Position numbers and translations under genes: made by a program
Part shown: one piece after another, positions 38,261 through 51,324 of the stretch
Layout of the letters: the number at the start of each line of letters is the position of its first letter
Position numbering within the stretch: the first letter of the stretch is position 1
Assembly (NCBI GenBank): GCA_018881555.1
Contig: JACAXG010000024.1
Coordinates: forward strand, 7,434,298-7,498,297
From: Amblyornis subalaris
Taxonomy: Eukaryota > Chordata > Aves > Passeriformes > Ptilonorhynchidae
DNA length: 64,000 nucleotides
Reading direction: 5' to 3'
Notes under the pieces: generated by a model
Databases searched by the model: none
What the model was told of the DNA's origin: nothing
Seen by the model: the letters and a program-made list of their open reading frames with translations, nothing else

Positions 38261-39590
38261 CCTCATTGCCCTGGCAGAGGTGGCTAGTAATAAAATACTG
38301 TAAATCAGTCTCACACTTAAGAGAAGCATTTTCACTTCTAGGCTGCTCACTTACAGATGACAATATGGAATAAATTGAAATGACTTTTTCTGAGATTGTG
38401 GCAGACCACGCTAGAAANAACTGAATCAGGAGAAAAGTAAAAGAATTCACATACTGTCTCAAATTGAATCCCAGAGTAAATACATGGAGTTATGCCCTTA
38501 CTTGTTTCAAGAATCAATTTGTTTCGTTATTGCCAACACAGGGAAGAGCACAAATAATACAGACATGCTCCAGACAACCTTCTTGACTGTTTTATATTCA
38601 GACTTGCAGACATTCATACCCTTATTTAGTCCCAAAACAAATCTACCTACATATTTCCCTTTTTTGGGAAACTAAAATACTGGTATGCTCTTACTGTGNA
38701 CAATCTTCTGGATGGTTTTAACCACTGACTTCTATGTGCCTTTTAACTTAGTATTTCTGTACACTGCACTAAGACTATTTAAAAAAAGACATTAGCTAAA
38801 CTGAGAGCTACAGGGATGATCAGAGAGCTTCTACATTAAATATTCCAGTACCCTCAAAAACTACAGGAATCTCAAAAATCATTCTAGATGGACGTGAACA
38901 TGTCTTCTTCAACAGCTTTCTGTTGCAGAAGGTTTGTTCATCCTTTCCTTGCTTATTTTCTGTGTAACACAATACCAACAGAGCCTTGCCTTCTTTCTGC
39001 AAGCCTGATTATCTTAGTTCAATTATCCATTCTGCTTTTTACAGGGTGATTTCATGCTACTACATTTATGTTTTCTCATGTTTTGATTTCTAGCACAAAT
39101 ATATAAAACACATGGATATATGAGACAATTCATAGTTGTGCTTCTGGAGCATCATAATGGGCCTTGGAGGAGACTTTGAGTTTATATATCTGAACTAATT
39201 GCATATGGATATCAGGTCTATGTGTGCTGGGAAGAGGTTTCTAGACATAATCTCTCTTACTCACCCAGATGGTGTATCAGACACCCAGATAACAACAGCT
39301 TAATAATGAAAGTCTACAGAAAAAAAAATCCTCTTCACTACGAAAGAGTGTTTGAAATAAACCACCACAATATTCTACCTTCCTTCATTCATAGCAGGTC
39401 CTTGTGTTGCAATGCTCATGGTATTGATCTGAGGGAAAGAAAGATGGGTAACTTTACCCCATACAAGAATATGACAGTATGTGTGTTACAGGGCAAATAA
39501 ATTTCATTGTATTCTATTCATGAATTACAGGTTCAATCTGAAGGCATTATAATAGCCCTATATTACACATACATACACACTAGATCTATA
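38261..39590. other. Non-coding DNA
   Basis: No gene or repeat is recognised. Two ambiguous bases occur at 38418 and 38699. Confidence 0.55.
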
Positions 39591-39630
39591 TCTATATCTC
39601 TATATTTAGATCTAGATCTAGAGATATAGA
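39591..39630. repeat. Perfect 12-bp-arm hairpin in a TATC/GATC-rich tract
   Basis: TCTATATCTCTA (39591-39602) and TAGAGATATAGA (39619-39630) are perfect reverse complements around a 16-base loop rich in AGATCT. The surroundings are a (TATCTA)-like microsatellite, so the hairpin probably arose from repeat slippage. Confidence 0.85.
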
Positions 39631-42600
39631 CATCTCAAATATGCTACTTGTGAGCTTCATTCTTTGGTCTAAACCAGATGAAAATAAACAACACAAACAA
39701 GGTACATGTCTACCATCCTTCTCCAGCATACTTTCTTACAGTAAAACCCAACATTAATTTATCCTAGAAACATTTATATCTGCCCTTTTTTGAAAGATGG
39801 AATGCACTTTGTTATCTCAATGCTCTTTTTGTCAGGCCACTCTCCCTTGGGTAGGAGGGGCTGTTTCCCAACACAAGAACAGACAACTCAAGAATTTGGA
39901 GCTTTACACTCTAAGTGGAATACACATTGCCAAGCCCTTTGGGGTCACATTTTTTGAAGGAGATCATCTTTCTTAGTCAGGGCCTGCTTTACAAAGCACC
40001 CAGCTCACACACACAGAGTGGCCAAAGTCCTACAGCACTGAGCTTCTGGGTATTGATCTGTTTTGCAACTCTTGCTCCAGCTCCAGGTTTTGAATACTGT
40101 AGATACTGAGCTCCCGGGTTTTTTGGCTTTAGCATACGAATGCCATCAAATTTCAGAAAGCTGTATTGTAGGTGAGGGCAAATCATGTGGGACTAAACAC
40201 TCTAGTGGAAAAAAACTGCTGAAGTGAGCCCTTGGTGAGCTGAGTGTCAAGAGCACAGCTGTTACTATCAGATGAGCATGCATCCTGGTTTATTTACAGA
40301 ACACAGATATATCACAATGAAAGACACAGACCAAGATGCTACACAAACTGTGTTTGCAATGGCAGAACTTATTTACCAGTTTTGTAAAATCCTCCAAGGA
40401 CAACTTCTGCCTTGCCTGATGCAGAGGGGAATGCAGTATTAACTATAACAGCAGCTGCCTTAGCCATGTATTTCTTTGCATTTATTACTCTCATACTCTG
40501 GAATTGCAGTACTTTTTTCATAAGTTATAAAGCAGATTTCAAGGATCTCTATTAATCTGTGGCTTCTGTTACAGTTTTCATAGGCAGCTACAACAAACAC
40601 CTGCACTATACTTAAGTAACATGCATTAAGGGATTTACCAGACTGTCCTTGGAACTTACTGAAATTTGGTTTGACTTGGAGAAGAAATCTCACAACTCGA
40701 ACTTGTAATATTTAAAATGCTTTGTAAAAGACACCATCAAATGCCAAAATCATTTGATGCATGGCGGGTTATTCAGTACTCACATGAAACTTCTGTTCAG
40801 GTCAATAATAAAGCATAAGAAAAGCTTAGTACAAGTACTACATAGCACAAGTACTCATGGGGTCTTGGAAAAACAAAGATGTAGTCTTATGAGAAAAGAC
40901 AAGTTCTTCATATTTCTCTGAAACTGCCTCTTGTAAAGTAAAGTAAAGATACAAACCAAAAGGTACCAAAATTCATTTGGCACAGTGTATGTATGCTAGT
41001 GTTTATATGCCAGTATTTGTATTCTGATCCTTGAGTTGAGCAGCCACTTCTTAAATGTCCTCACCTGAGTGTCCTTTTGTTTCACTTACACTTCTTGGGT
41101 TCCCCCCCCCAGCTTTAAAATGCGGACATCTGAAGAAGAGGGAAAACATTGTTTCACATTATCTTTAAGGAAAAGATAGTTTGCTTAAAGTTTGCTAAAT
41201 AAAATGACAAGATTGCTATTTCTCCAGGGGCAGTTCCATTCCTACAGATCACCTACATGCTGCCCTTGTGCCATATGACTGGAATTTCAAGGTAGAGACT
41301 TCAGACTATTTTACTGTCTGAACTTTGGGATAGCTTCCTGTGCATTTCTAAAGAATTGCACAGGCCAAAATAGTCTGCTGTGCAGCGCAAGAAAAGCTGG
41401 TGCNAGACAGACACGAGGAGCTTTCTTATTCCGGCTGCCTTAGTATAAATATAAAAGTCCACATCCAACTGACTTCTTAGTTCAGGCATTTAGGAAAACA
41501 ATCATTCTGCACTAGATTGTCATCCATATATCAATTATTCATTTTTATCCCTTTACTTTCAATTAAATGGGTAAAAAAGCTGCCTTCATGAAAAATGTTA
41601 TGCATATTTATAATCCCATTTATTTATAAATCTTTTTCATTGCTCTTTGTGCTTAAGAATGGAAGAGATGTAATTTATACACCAAGTTCTATCAACACAC
41701 TAAATATCCTGCAGAAGTCACACAGAATGGCGATGCTGTGGTAGAACAGCTTTGTCTCTGCTCTGCTAAACCTCAAGACCTTGAAACTGTGAAGCCCAGA
41801 GGAATAAAGATCATCAGAACCGAATGCCAATAAAACAGTAACACCACCTGTGACATCATTGTATCTTCTGCATATACACTGAAAGTACCACGAGCTTTGT
41901 TATTTTTCCTCTCTCCTCTCCTACACTGTTGTATGTTCTACTCTAAAACCTTAGAAGTGAAAGAAAAACAGAAACAATATATTAAAAATTGGCTAACTAT
42001 AACCCAGTATAGCTTTTTTTAATGTGCAAAACTTGTGACTTTTAAGACCATTCTCTAAACGCTAACTAGTAACAAGTGCCATGTGCGCCAAAAACTGGTG
42101 CTTTCTCCTTTCCAGCAGCATAAAGACTTGTTTCATGGAGAACCTACAACATGCCACTGAGGCATTGACTGTTGTGGACTCCTGGGCATTGGGCCAAAAT
42201 AGTTTGGGGGAGAAATTCCACATATGCGAAGGGGGAAAAAAATGAAATAAGTCCCTGGCAGAGACATACATGTGTGTGTGTGTTTTGTTAAGAGTATCTT
42301 TAAGCTACTAGAAGAGATTATGAGAGCTCTTTTAGAGATCATGTATTGATGAAACAGCTACACAANCCGTGACCAGTTATAGTTTATTTATGATATTGGT
42401 GTGTACCTATGTACATGAGGACACTACATGCCCACACATCAGAATAAACTGAGAACACATCAGAACTACTGAGAAAAATGGATGATCCCGTTACTATGGC
42501 TCAAGAAACACATGTTCCCTTCTCCCGCCAGTGAAACCTTGCCTTGGGGACAAAGCAAGCCTGATGATACTCAGTGAGAGTTATCCTCCAAGAGCCTTAG

Positions 42601-44490
42601 CCAGATATGTCTGAATTATATTTCTTAATTAACTCCTACCATCTCCATGCCCATCTCATCTACTTCCACACAGGACTGAGTGAGCTGGTCAACCAAACCT
42701 GGTGAGTTCCTTCTCCTGTACACATAAGAGGAAGATTCAGACAAAATCATGACCACCAGGGAATGCCATGGCAATGTGCCATAAGCATCCCTATCAATCA
42801 CAAAACTCAGACAAGTACTGAAGGGGAAAAAAGACGGTAAAGTTTTAAAGCTGTGATCATCCTTTTTTTCTATTTATGCAGTACCTAGCACAATAAAATA
42901 ATTCCTCCTTATCAGTATGACAAATACAAAAATAGCTCTAAAATCCCTTCTGGACTAAGATGGAAAGTTCTGTTTCTGAACATTAGGCCGTACTNTCGTG
43001 GGAGTAGCAAAACCAGAATACATGGAACAATAAGAATGATTTTATTTAGAAATGTTTAAATTAGAAAAATGTAAGGGAAATGGAAGGCATAGTTCCAAGA
43101 ATTCATTTTTAATGATAACTTTCTAAATGTCCACGAAGTACTATTATTCTGATACCTGGTTTTCAAAGGCAATCTAACAAGTGGTGCCACAGGTGGTATA
43201 ATTAAATTAATTGTCATCAGCGCCGTCAGGGATGGTAGTTTTCTGTCAGATGAGCAGAAGGTCTTACCATGCCAAGATACACCTCAAGTGGGTCTCCCAA
43301 AACGTATCTCTGGTTCCCAACACTCTGTGAGGCTGACCAAAATCTTGCATTATTTTGTTTTTGCAACAGTTACATCCTTCAACTCCACCGTGAGATTGGA
43401 AACGTTTACACACTAAAACACAGAGTGAGAAAAAGCTGCCCTAATGTACTGGTTCCTGTCCATAGGAGCAGTGCGGTTATCACAACTGCCTGTCCCGAGC
43501 ACTTATGCTCTCAGGACAGTGGGAAACAGCTTTAAGAGGGGCCCAAAAGGTCTGAATGCACATCTAGGATATTGCCNCAGTCAGAAAATGCAGTCCTTTG
43601 ACACTGAAATATAAGGAAACAGCAATGTTCTGCTCAAGATAGTGGGTGAGAAAGATTTGACAAAATACTCAAATTGAGTAAAATGACACTATTTGCTGTG
43701 CTCTCTCCACTCCACATACCCTTAGGCCCACGTACTGAAACGGAATAGACTTCTCTGTTACAGAAAAAAAGAAAGCCAGAAAGGACCTATGAAATCAGTT
43801 ACAGAAAGAATTACAAAAGATTACAGGGGAAATCAATGTTAAAATATAAAAAAATACAGAGTTACCTAATTCAAATCTACCTCCTCATAAACTTTCTTAC
43901 TTCCAGTGAGGAGAACAACAATCCCATCTGTGCCTTCCTGCCTCGTGTGTGTTACATGCTTCCACTCAGCTTGCTTTACTTCTGGGAGATATCAGACTGT
44001 GTGAAAAGTGAATGCTTGGGTTTCCTGTCTTGCCTGATACTGTGATAAACTGTTCTCCAGTCCTAGTCAAATTCAAAAGTATTTCCTAATACTGGAAAAA
44101 ATATGCTGACTCTTCTTGATTATCATCACAATGAAAGTCGTGTTATGGAAAGGNTATGTGCCAAAGACAAAACATGTATTGTAGCTCTATATAAAGCTGN
44201 AGAAATGGAGTTCTTCTAATCTGTTCTTTCATTTAAAAAGGTTACTAAAATGTATTTTGTCAAAGTACTGTAGAATATACTTTTAAAACAGCAGTAAAAA
44301 ATAATTTGCCTTAGGTGAAAGCTCTTACATGCTTACTGTTCATTAACTTCAGTTTAATAAGCACTCCCACAAGAAAGGCTTTGCCANGCTGGATCTGCCC
44401 AAGTTTGGCACAGAATATTGCACTGAAGAATTTAAAGGATGAGAATCGTAGAAACACCAAATAAGCAGTTTGTATTTGGGACTCNGGCTG
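39631..44490. other. Non-coding DNA
   Basis: No supported gene. It holds a three-unit GTAAA repeat near 40933-40949, a C10 run at about 41101-41111 and a short (TG)n near 42271-42283. Frames are short and domain-free. Confidence 0.5.
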
Positions 44491-44534
44491 AATAATAAAT
44501 AATATATAAATAAATAAAATAATAATAAATAAAG
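44491..44534 (+). repeat. (AAT)n/(AAAT)n microsatellite
   Basis: AATAAT and AAATAAAT units are mixed over about 44 bases. No element that could own it as a tail was recognised on its left. Confidence 0.9.
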
Positions 44535-47500
44535 TTTCTGTGAGTCAGGAGCACCCTTTGAGAGCACGACTTTGTCTAACATCTTTTTGGCAATTTGCTG
44601 CGGGAGGAACTAAGAANAGGGAAGATAGGGATTCGGAGGTGAGGGAACAGGAGAGAAGAAAAGTTTAAGCTTGTCTGTTCTGGCAGCGGTTACCTAAGGG
44701 CAGCAGGCAGGCAGGTACATCTGGAGAGCTCAGTGTTTCTGTGCACAAGTGACAGGGCAGTTGCGCCATGCATTGCTGTGACTTCTGACTTGGTGGTCTA
44801 ATACCTGACACATGTTTCAAAAGCAGCTGAATCTCTTACAGATTATAGAGAGATTTTTTCAAATGTAGGCTAAAGCTGATTGTCAGGTCTCAACCTTTTG
44901 CTCAGAAAGATGTATTTTGACAAGCAGGTCAGAAAAGTCTATTTTAAATGTTTATTTCATTACCCTGATGTTAAATAGAAGCAGTTCTGTTTGTGCAGTG
45001 CTCCACACATGCCATATTGCAGACACAGGCATGTGTCACTTGGGAGATTTGTTCATTCACGTCAGGGAGGTGCAGGTGCACGCACTGGACCTGAGAGCTC
45101 CTTCTTTGCTTCGCTCTGAGGTGGGAGCAGCACCTCTGCTACTCAGCAAGCACACTCCTTATTGCCATTGTGCTGCACGTTGTCAGATTTCCAGANGGAA
45201 CAGGTCTCTCTGGAAAACTTTGTAAAGTGCTGCCTCACAGTTTAGCCTTTCGAAGATGAACCCCGTTCAACAGTACCCTGTTTGCACAGAATGCAAGTAG
45301 GTTCAAACAGGAATTATTAAACAAAAAAAATCCAGTGTATCTANAAATTTGATTTTCCTCCTAGCTGAAACATAAGACATTCAAATTAAAAGGTCATGAG
45401 TCCTGCTAGCTCCTCTTCATATCACTTTTCCAGAACAGAAGAGAGATGAAGTGGCCTCAGGCTTTGGCCAGAACTTGCAGGGAGAGACTGAAAGGGGGAA
45501 AGAGACCTATTTGTTCAAATACACCATTTATCATGCTTTAATTAAATACAGCTCAGGCATTTCCCTAGAGTTGTAGAGGGAGGACCAGAGTGCTTGTGAC
45601 GGACATTTAGGACTCACAGCCACAGTACTGTATCTTTTTATCAGCACAACATTCCCAAAACGGGCCACTAAATCAAGCCCCAGGTGCTAACAATGACTGT
45701 TGCTTCACCCCGGTTTGCACCAACCTGCTCTGTCCCACCTAATGGTCTCAGTCTATAACATTATATATGCTCTGCCCTGGACTTCTCAGTCGTTTAAGTT
45801 GTCCTCAAGCTGCTTATTGCCTAAATTTTCACCTTTATGAAACACGGAGAAAATATTCTCTGTGACAAACACATGTAAACGCAGTAAATGACCAGAGTGA
45901 AACCCTCCCATGCTCAGGTCACGTCCAATTGCAAAGATACTCTGTTGGATTGAACCCAGCAGCTCAACAGCTCTGCCCACAGGAAGGAAGGGAGGCAGCA
46001 GTAACTGGTGAGATTAAAGCCTCTGAAACTATTCCCTTCTTTCCAGTTTGTAGGAAAAGCAGAGAGGGACTGGCTTCTAACAGTCATGGAGACTTTTTCA
46101 TAGAGAGACAGATTAATCATATTCGCTCCAACAAATGCCACCAGGGAAGTTGAGAGCTGTGGCTGCTGCAGACTCCACGTATTTTCTCAGACTCTGCTCC
46201 TCAAGCTGTCCATGCTTAATTCCATTGGCTTACATGTGCCTGGACCTTCTTCATGTGCCAGCTGGTATTTACCCCCTGTGTGACACATTGTAGATAAACT
46301 GACACAGACAATGCCCTCTCCCTACTTTCACACAGATTACAGACACTTATTGCAAATAAACAAACAAAACCATGCTATGCAACTGATGTTCCTCTTCTTT
46401 AAGCAGTGCATTTGCACAGAAAAGGACTAATAAGATTTTTTTTTTTAAAATAAAATTTAAAAAAACCCACAGAGAGGATTTTAAAAAAGTATTTATTTCA
46501 GTACTGGCTATATTTATTCAATACTCTGTTTCTAATATGCCTTTTTATATACTGAACTGTGATGTAATTTCAGTTTCTGTCTCAATAATATTGTTTCCAT
46601 AGTTCAGGTTAAATTTCTCTTGAGGTTAATTGTAGTCTTTGCTTAGCAAGAAAGTGGGGATTGGCTGAAGTCCCCTTGCTCCTGAGTGATAGGAATTGCA
46701 GTATGCAGTGACCTCCCATTCTGCCACACCACCTCGTTCTTACTGCCCTGTGCAATCTTCTCCTCCCTTTAGGAGGAATGTTTTTAAACTTGAGCTCTTC
46801 ATTTCCAGTTCTAGTGTCGAGGGACTAAATCTGAAAAAGCTTTGGCTTTCATTAGCGAACCATCAGTACCAACAAAACCACAAGCAAAAAAAAAGCACAT
46901 CAGCATGCTTTTCAGCACCGGCACTGACTGACGTCTCCTCCTTCCCTGAGCTTTTTGTGTTTTGGGGGATTTTTTGTTGTTGGTTCTTTAATCAGTGAAA
47001 CTAGACTATTGAGCTTTGGGAAGGAAAAGAGAGCCGGTCCTTTCATTTTATAATTAGTGGAAATTCAGTAGGAGCATTAACAGCTGTCTCTTTCAAAGAC
47101 GCGCTCAGCATCATCTATGCACGAGTTAGAGTGCAGACTGGAGAGAAATNGTAGCAACAACACGTCTCACATCCATGCTGGTGACACACTAGCCATTGGT
47201 TTTGACTAAGGGACAGCCCCAACTCGCNGTTTGGGCAGGCTAATGGCTTTGTTTGACTCTTTCTAAGAACGTAACTTTTTCATTTTTTACTCTCTGATTA
47301 ACAATGTGGAGGAGAGAACACANGAGAGAAGCAGACAGAAAGACAGACAGAGTGTCCCACATGATGAGATCAATTAGGCAATCATTTTGGACATGTTCAG
47401 ACAAAGAAGGTGGTCTCCTTGGAAACTGCAATCACATGCACACACACTCAGAATAACTTCTCCCACATTCTATTCTCTGCTCGGTACAACAAACTTGGAT

Positions 47501-50202
47501 GTAAGCTCTGAGGGACAATCGCACATCCAGTGTCGACAGGCTTGTCAGCATTTCCAATGCCACAAAACAGGCCCCCTGCTCTCCTCTGCGACAAATTTAC
47601 CAAAGATTGAACTATTAAAAAGCATATCAGGAGGGTGACAAGGAGGGGCCAGGCAGAGCTCTCAATGTTTAAAGACAAAAATTATAGNATTTTGTAAAGA
47701 AAAATGGTATAAAAATACCTCTTAAAATCTTGAAGGGTTTCAGAAAACTCTCAAATATAAAATCAAACAGTTGGAGAAAGTTACATGCCTGAAACGAAAT
47801 AGGAAGCTTACTACGGGACAAGGAAAAAAACAGATGCTTAGTAAATTCCTTTTTTTTCAATTTGAAAAATAAAGGAAACAACATTTTATATTCACATTTG
47901 CAAAAAAAATTCTTCAGACCACACTGTTCGTATTTACCAAAGTATTTTATTACTGAGACAAATAAAACCCCACCCCTTCTGCAAGACTGGGGTATAATCT
48001 TCAATGTTTCGAGCGATAAAGTCAGACAAAAATGGGCCTTAACTGTATTAACTATGGTACTGACAAAAGGTGGCTGTTTCAAACAGAGGTGAGCAAGATT
48101 AAAGTATTTTTTCGAGAAAGTACAATTACNTAAGGTTAGACTCCTCCCAAACACAATGTTTCGGAGTCTTCTGTAACATTAGAAGACATCCTGAAATTTT
48201 TACCAGATTTACTAATCTTCATTGTAATAATTTCTTTGTATTAAGACTGTGTCTCACTAGAGTGTAGCACAGCTCAAGTAATACGAGAGGGATATGGTAC
48301 AGAGTCCTGAGACCAAACACAAGCTGGAACACAGTTCAATGTAACAGTAGGTGAAATATCTGCCATACTAATATAGCTTCAATTAACCTCAAAATGAACT
48401 TCACTTTTTCACGCAAAAAGACAAAATTTTCTAATTGGAAGCTTTAAGATGAAGCAGTGCCAATGTAAGCAGTGAGAGAGCCAACTAACTGTGGAAGAGA
48501 ACAGATCAGTTACCAGAGCTCCTGTTTTACCCTGGACAAAAGTTCCATACTGGAACTCCTATGAGAAAAACTTGGGAATTAATGCAAAATAAGAGGGTAT
48601 GACACACATATCAGGACTGCAACTGCCAGNGGAGCACAAACCTGCCTGAGTAGCTCTGAACTCATCAGTTCATTGTTAGCGCTGGGACTAACAATGAAGG
48701 AAGATGAATTAGTCCCACATACTGCACCAGTAATTACCCTGGTAAGGACATTTCTTTTTCAAATGGACCTCCAGATGCCATACTAAGTTTTTCCTTTGCT
48801 ATCTGAAAGCATATACAAATTGCTGCACAGAATAAATCATCACAAATGCTTAAAAAAAATACAAAATGTAGACAGAACTGATCCAAACTGAAATTTTGAG
48901 CTAAAACTGTGCTTTACAATCAGTAGGTCTACTGGGAAGGTTTACATAGGATTCTCTCCCCATTTTAATTCCCAAGGGAAGCATTAAAAAGGAAGGAGCA
49001 CACTTATCCTTTCCTTTTGTGGAACAGCTTTTTGCAAAAGGTATGTTGCAATTTCTTTCTGAACCTTAGCCCAAGACTCCTTGCAAGCACATTTTTCTCG
49101 CAAGAAACTAAAACTGGAAAAGCTCTACTTCTCNACAGATTCAGATTCATTACTTCACCTGCTGAGTTTTGCAACTACAATGCATCCTGTCTTTAAAATG
49201 TAAGCGAACAGGATTAAAAGCACGAATTCCTAAGTTCATAAAACTACAAAAAAAGCATTTTCATTCAAGTAAAAAAGGCCAAAGGACCAGGGTTCCTGTT
49301 GACTTCAGCACGAGCCTTTCAGGCTTCTGAGATAGCCCACTCCTGCCTCAGTCNCTGAACCAGCCTTTGCCTATGACATCACAGTACATGTCATTAGTGA
49401 TCTCAGAATTAGTACATGGCATTGCTGTGTAGGGATATGCCAAAAGGGATTCTTGGACCAATTTTATATAGCTAGCCCCACCAGCAGAAGATAAAACTGA
49501 TTTGTGGATCTTGCAAATCAGAGCTCTGTGTGTTTTAATAATGAAAACTTTGGAAGTTGAACTACCAAATTATTATTTTCAAAATTTGTAATTGTAGGCA
49601 TTTTATTCTTTTGCCCTGATTTCACAGAAACATTTTTCATACAGAATGGTGGAAATAAAATCTAAAAATTATAGCAGTCTCCCTTAAATCTCTACAGTGC
49701 AGCTGGTCATGTGAAGTATTTGAGTTTTGCACAAGGGTGACCCACCCATTTTAGAGATTCCTTGATTCAATCTGCTGCTCAAAACTGCTCAGAAATGAGT
49801 CACACGGGCAGTCAGATGTATCAAGGGCATTTTCAGCCTTCTGCTTGGTAATCTGCTNTCTTGAATGAATATAGAAGGGTAACATTTTGATTCTCAATCT
49901 TTGCATAGGGGTGATGCCACAGTTAAAGCAAGTGTCTCCTTTTCAGGGGCTGACACAGACCCATGGCAGTTCTCTCTTCCATCACCTCTTAGATGGAAGT
50001 CTGGGCTGCCAGGCTCCTCTGCACTTCCCATTCTCCTCCAAACTGCTGGCTTATGGAGATGGAAACATGACATGGACACCCTGGTGGGATCACTGCTTTT
50101 TCCTAATCACAGACATGTGGAGAAACATGCAATGGGCTTAGCAGTCTGTTGGTGTTGCCAAAGCGTCAGTCAGATGCTTTCTTGGACAACCTCCATAGAG
50201 TT
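44535..50202. other. Non-coding DNA
   Basis: No exon or transposon is recognised. Two 4-bp-type short repeats occur (GGCA near 44705-44718, AGAC near 47335-47352). A 161-codon minus-strand frame (47669-48154) lies in strand-biased A-rich sequence and is probably chance. Ambiguous bases are frequent. Confidence 0.5.
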
Positions 50203-50225
50203 TGTGATGAGTCTGTGATGAGTCA
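50203..50225 (+). repeat. 11-bp tandem duplication ending in an AP-1-like site
   Basis: TGTGATGAGTC occurs twice back to back (50203-50213, 50214-50224). The second copy continues into TGAGTCA (50219-50225), a consensus AP-1 site. The first copy lacks the final A. Confidence 0.85.
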
Positions 50226-50857
50226 CCTGGACATGGTTCCACTCCCATCCTCTAGTATAAACTTGCTAAGAATTTGGCAGCACTGGCCCAGGTAACCTGA
50301 CCAGGTTGCTTTCTGCTGCTTTCATCTTCTTGGACAGAAAAAATCAAGGATATTCTGATTTAAGTCCAAAAATTATTTTGTGTCGCTTCCACGAGAAGGA
50401 AAATCGAAGGTGCCTAATTCTATATTGCTGAGATTGTGTTCACTGAAGGCAATGAAAAAAAACAAATTCCAGATTTCAGTGAGCATAGGATCAGGCAAGG
50501 AGGCCTTCCAAAGTGGCATATCAAATCAGAAACATAGGAGGGGCTATTTTTATTGTGAANAGATAAGCTGTGAGTTAAATAATGCATTGTCAACTTTTAG
50601 TTACAGAAAGTTACTTAACAATGCACTTGAACAGATAAAGAGATTGAAGCTGAATCCCAGAAGAGCTGAGCATCTTTCCTTTTAAAGATACAGAAAAAAT
50701 TACACCTAAAATTAAGGAAAGCACATCTGAACTAAACCAAAATTCTGTACACATTACTGAATTTTAGAATCATCACAGCAGTCTCACATGCCAAACATGG
50801 TAGCATTTTCCATTCTACATCGAAAAAAGGGCATTTTTTGCTACATTTTTCCATTAA
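50226..50857. other. Non-coding DNA
   Basis: No gene or repeat is recognised. A 101-codon plus-strand frame (50380-50685) contains an ambiguous base and matches nothing known. Confidence 0.5.
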
Positions 50858-50908
50858 AATATACATATATACATACATACNTATATATGTGTGTATGCGT
50901 GTATATGA
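50858..50908. repeat. (ATAC)n/(TATG)n microsatellite
   Basis: ATAC/TATA units turn into TGTG/TATG units after an ambiguous base at 50881. The two halves are partly self-complementary and largely alternate purine and pyrimidine. Confidence 0.85.
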
Positions 50909-51001
50909 ATTTCTAAATTTAGAAATAATTAAAATCACTAAAAGAGGCAGATTTTGAAAAAGAAGCACAAGTTAAAATATACAAATCAGGAGAGCAATTC
51001 A

Positions 51002-51033
51002 AGGAGGGAGGGAGGGAGAGAGGAAGGGAAGGA
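51002..51033 (+). repeat. (GGGA)n polypurine tract
   Basis: GGAGGGAGGGAGGGAGAG continues into GGAAGGGAAGG. The plus strand has four closely spaced G3 runs, so a G-quadruplex is possible. Confidence 0.85.
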
Positions 51034-51324
51034 TGCTCTTTGGCCTCACCATAAGATGGGATCCATTTTCCTCTCCTGTGGGAAAGTTGCTGAAGCTTTG
51101 CCCAAGGCATGGATTTGTGCTGAACCTGCCCTGAGTTGTAGAAATGAGCTCCAGGTTTTAACTCTCTGCCATGTGAACCTCTTTGTTACAGGATTCTTGG
51201 TAAGCTTGTGCATTAAGCCACAACTCAGGAGGTTTCAGGCAACATCTCCCCAGCACAGCGAAAGAATGATAAAGTAGAATTCCTTTCCAGCTGTGTACAG
51301 CTGTGCACGTTTCAACCAGTTATT

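Noticed and set aside
47669..48154. 161-codon minus-strand frame rich in Phe, Lys and Leu
   Set aside because: The plus strand is purine-biased here, which lowers stop codons on the minus strand. No family is recognisable and two ambiguous codons are present.
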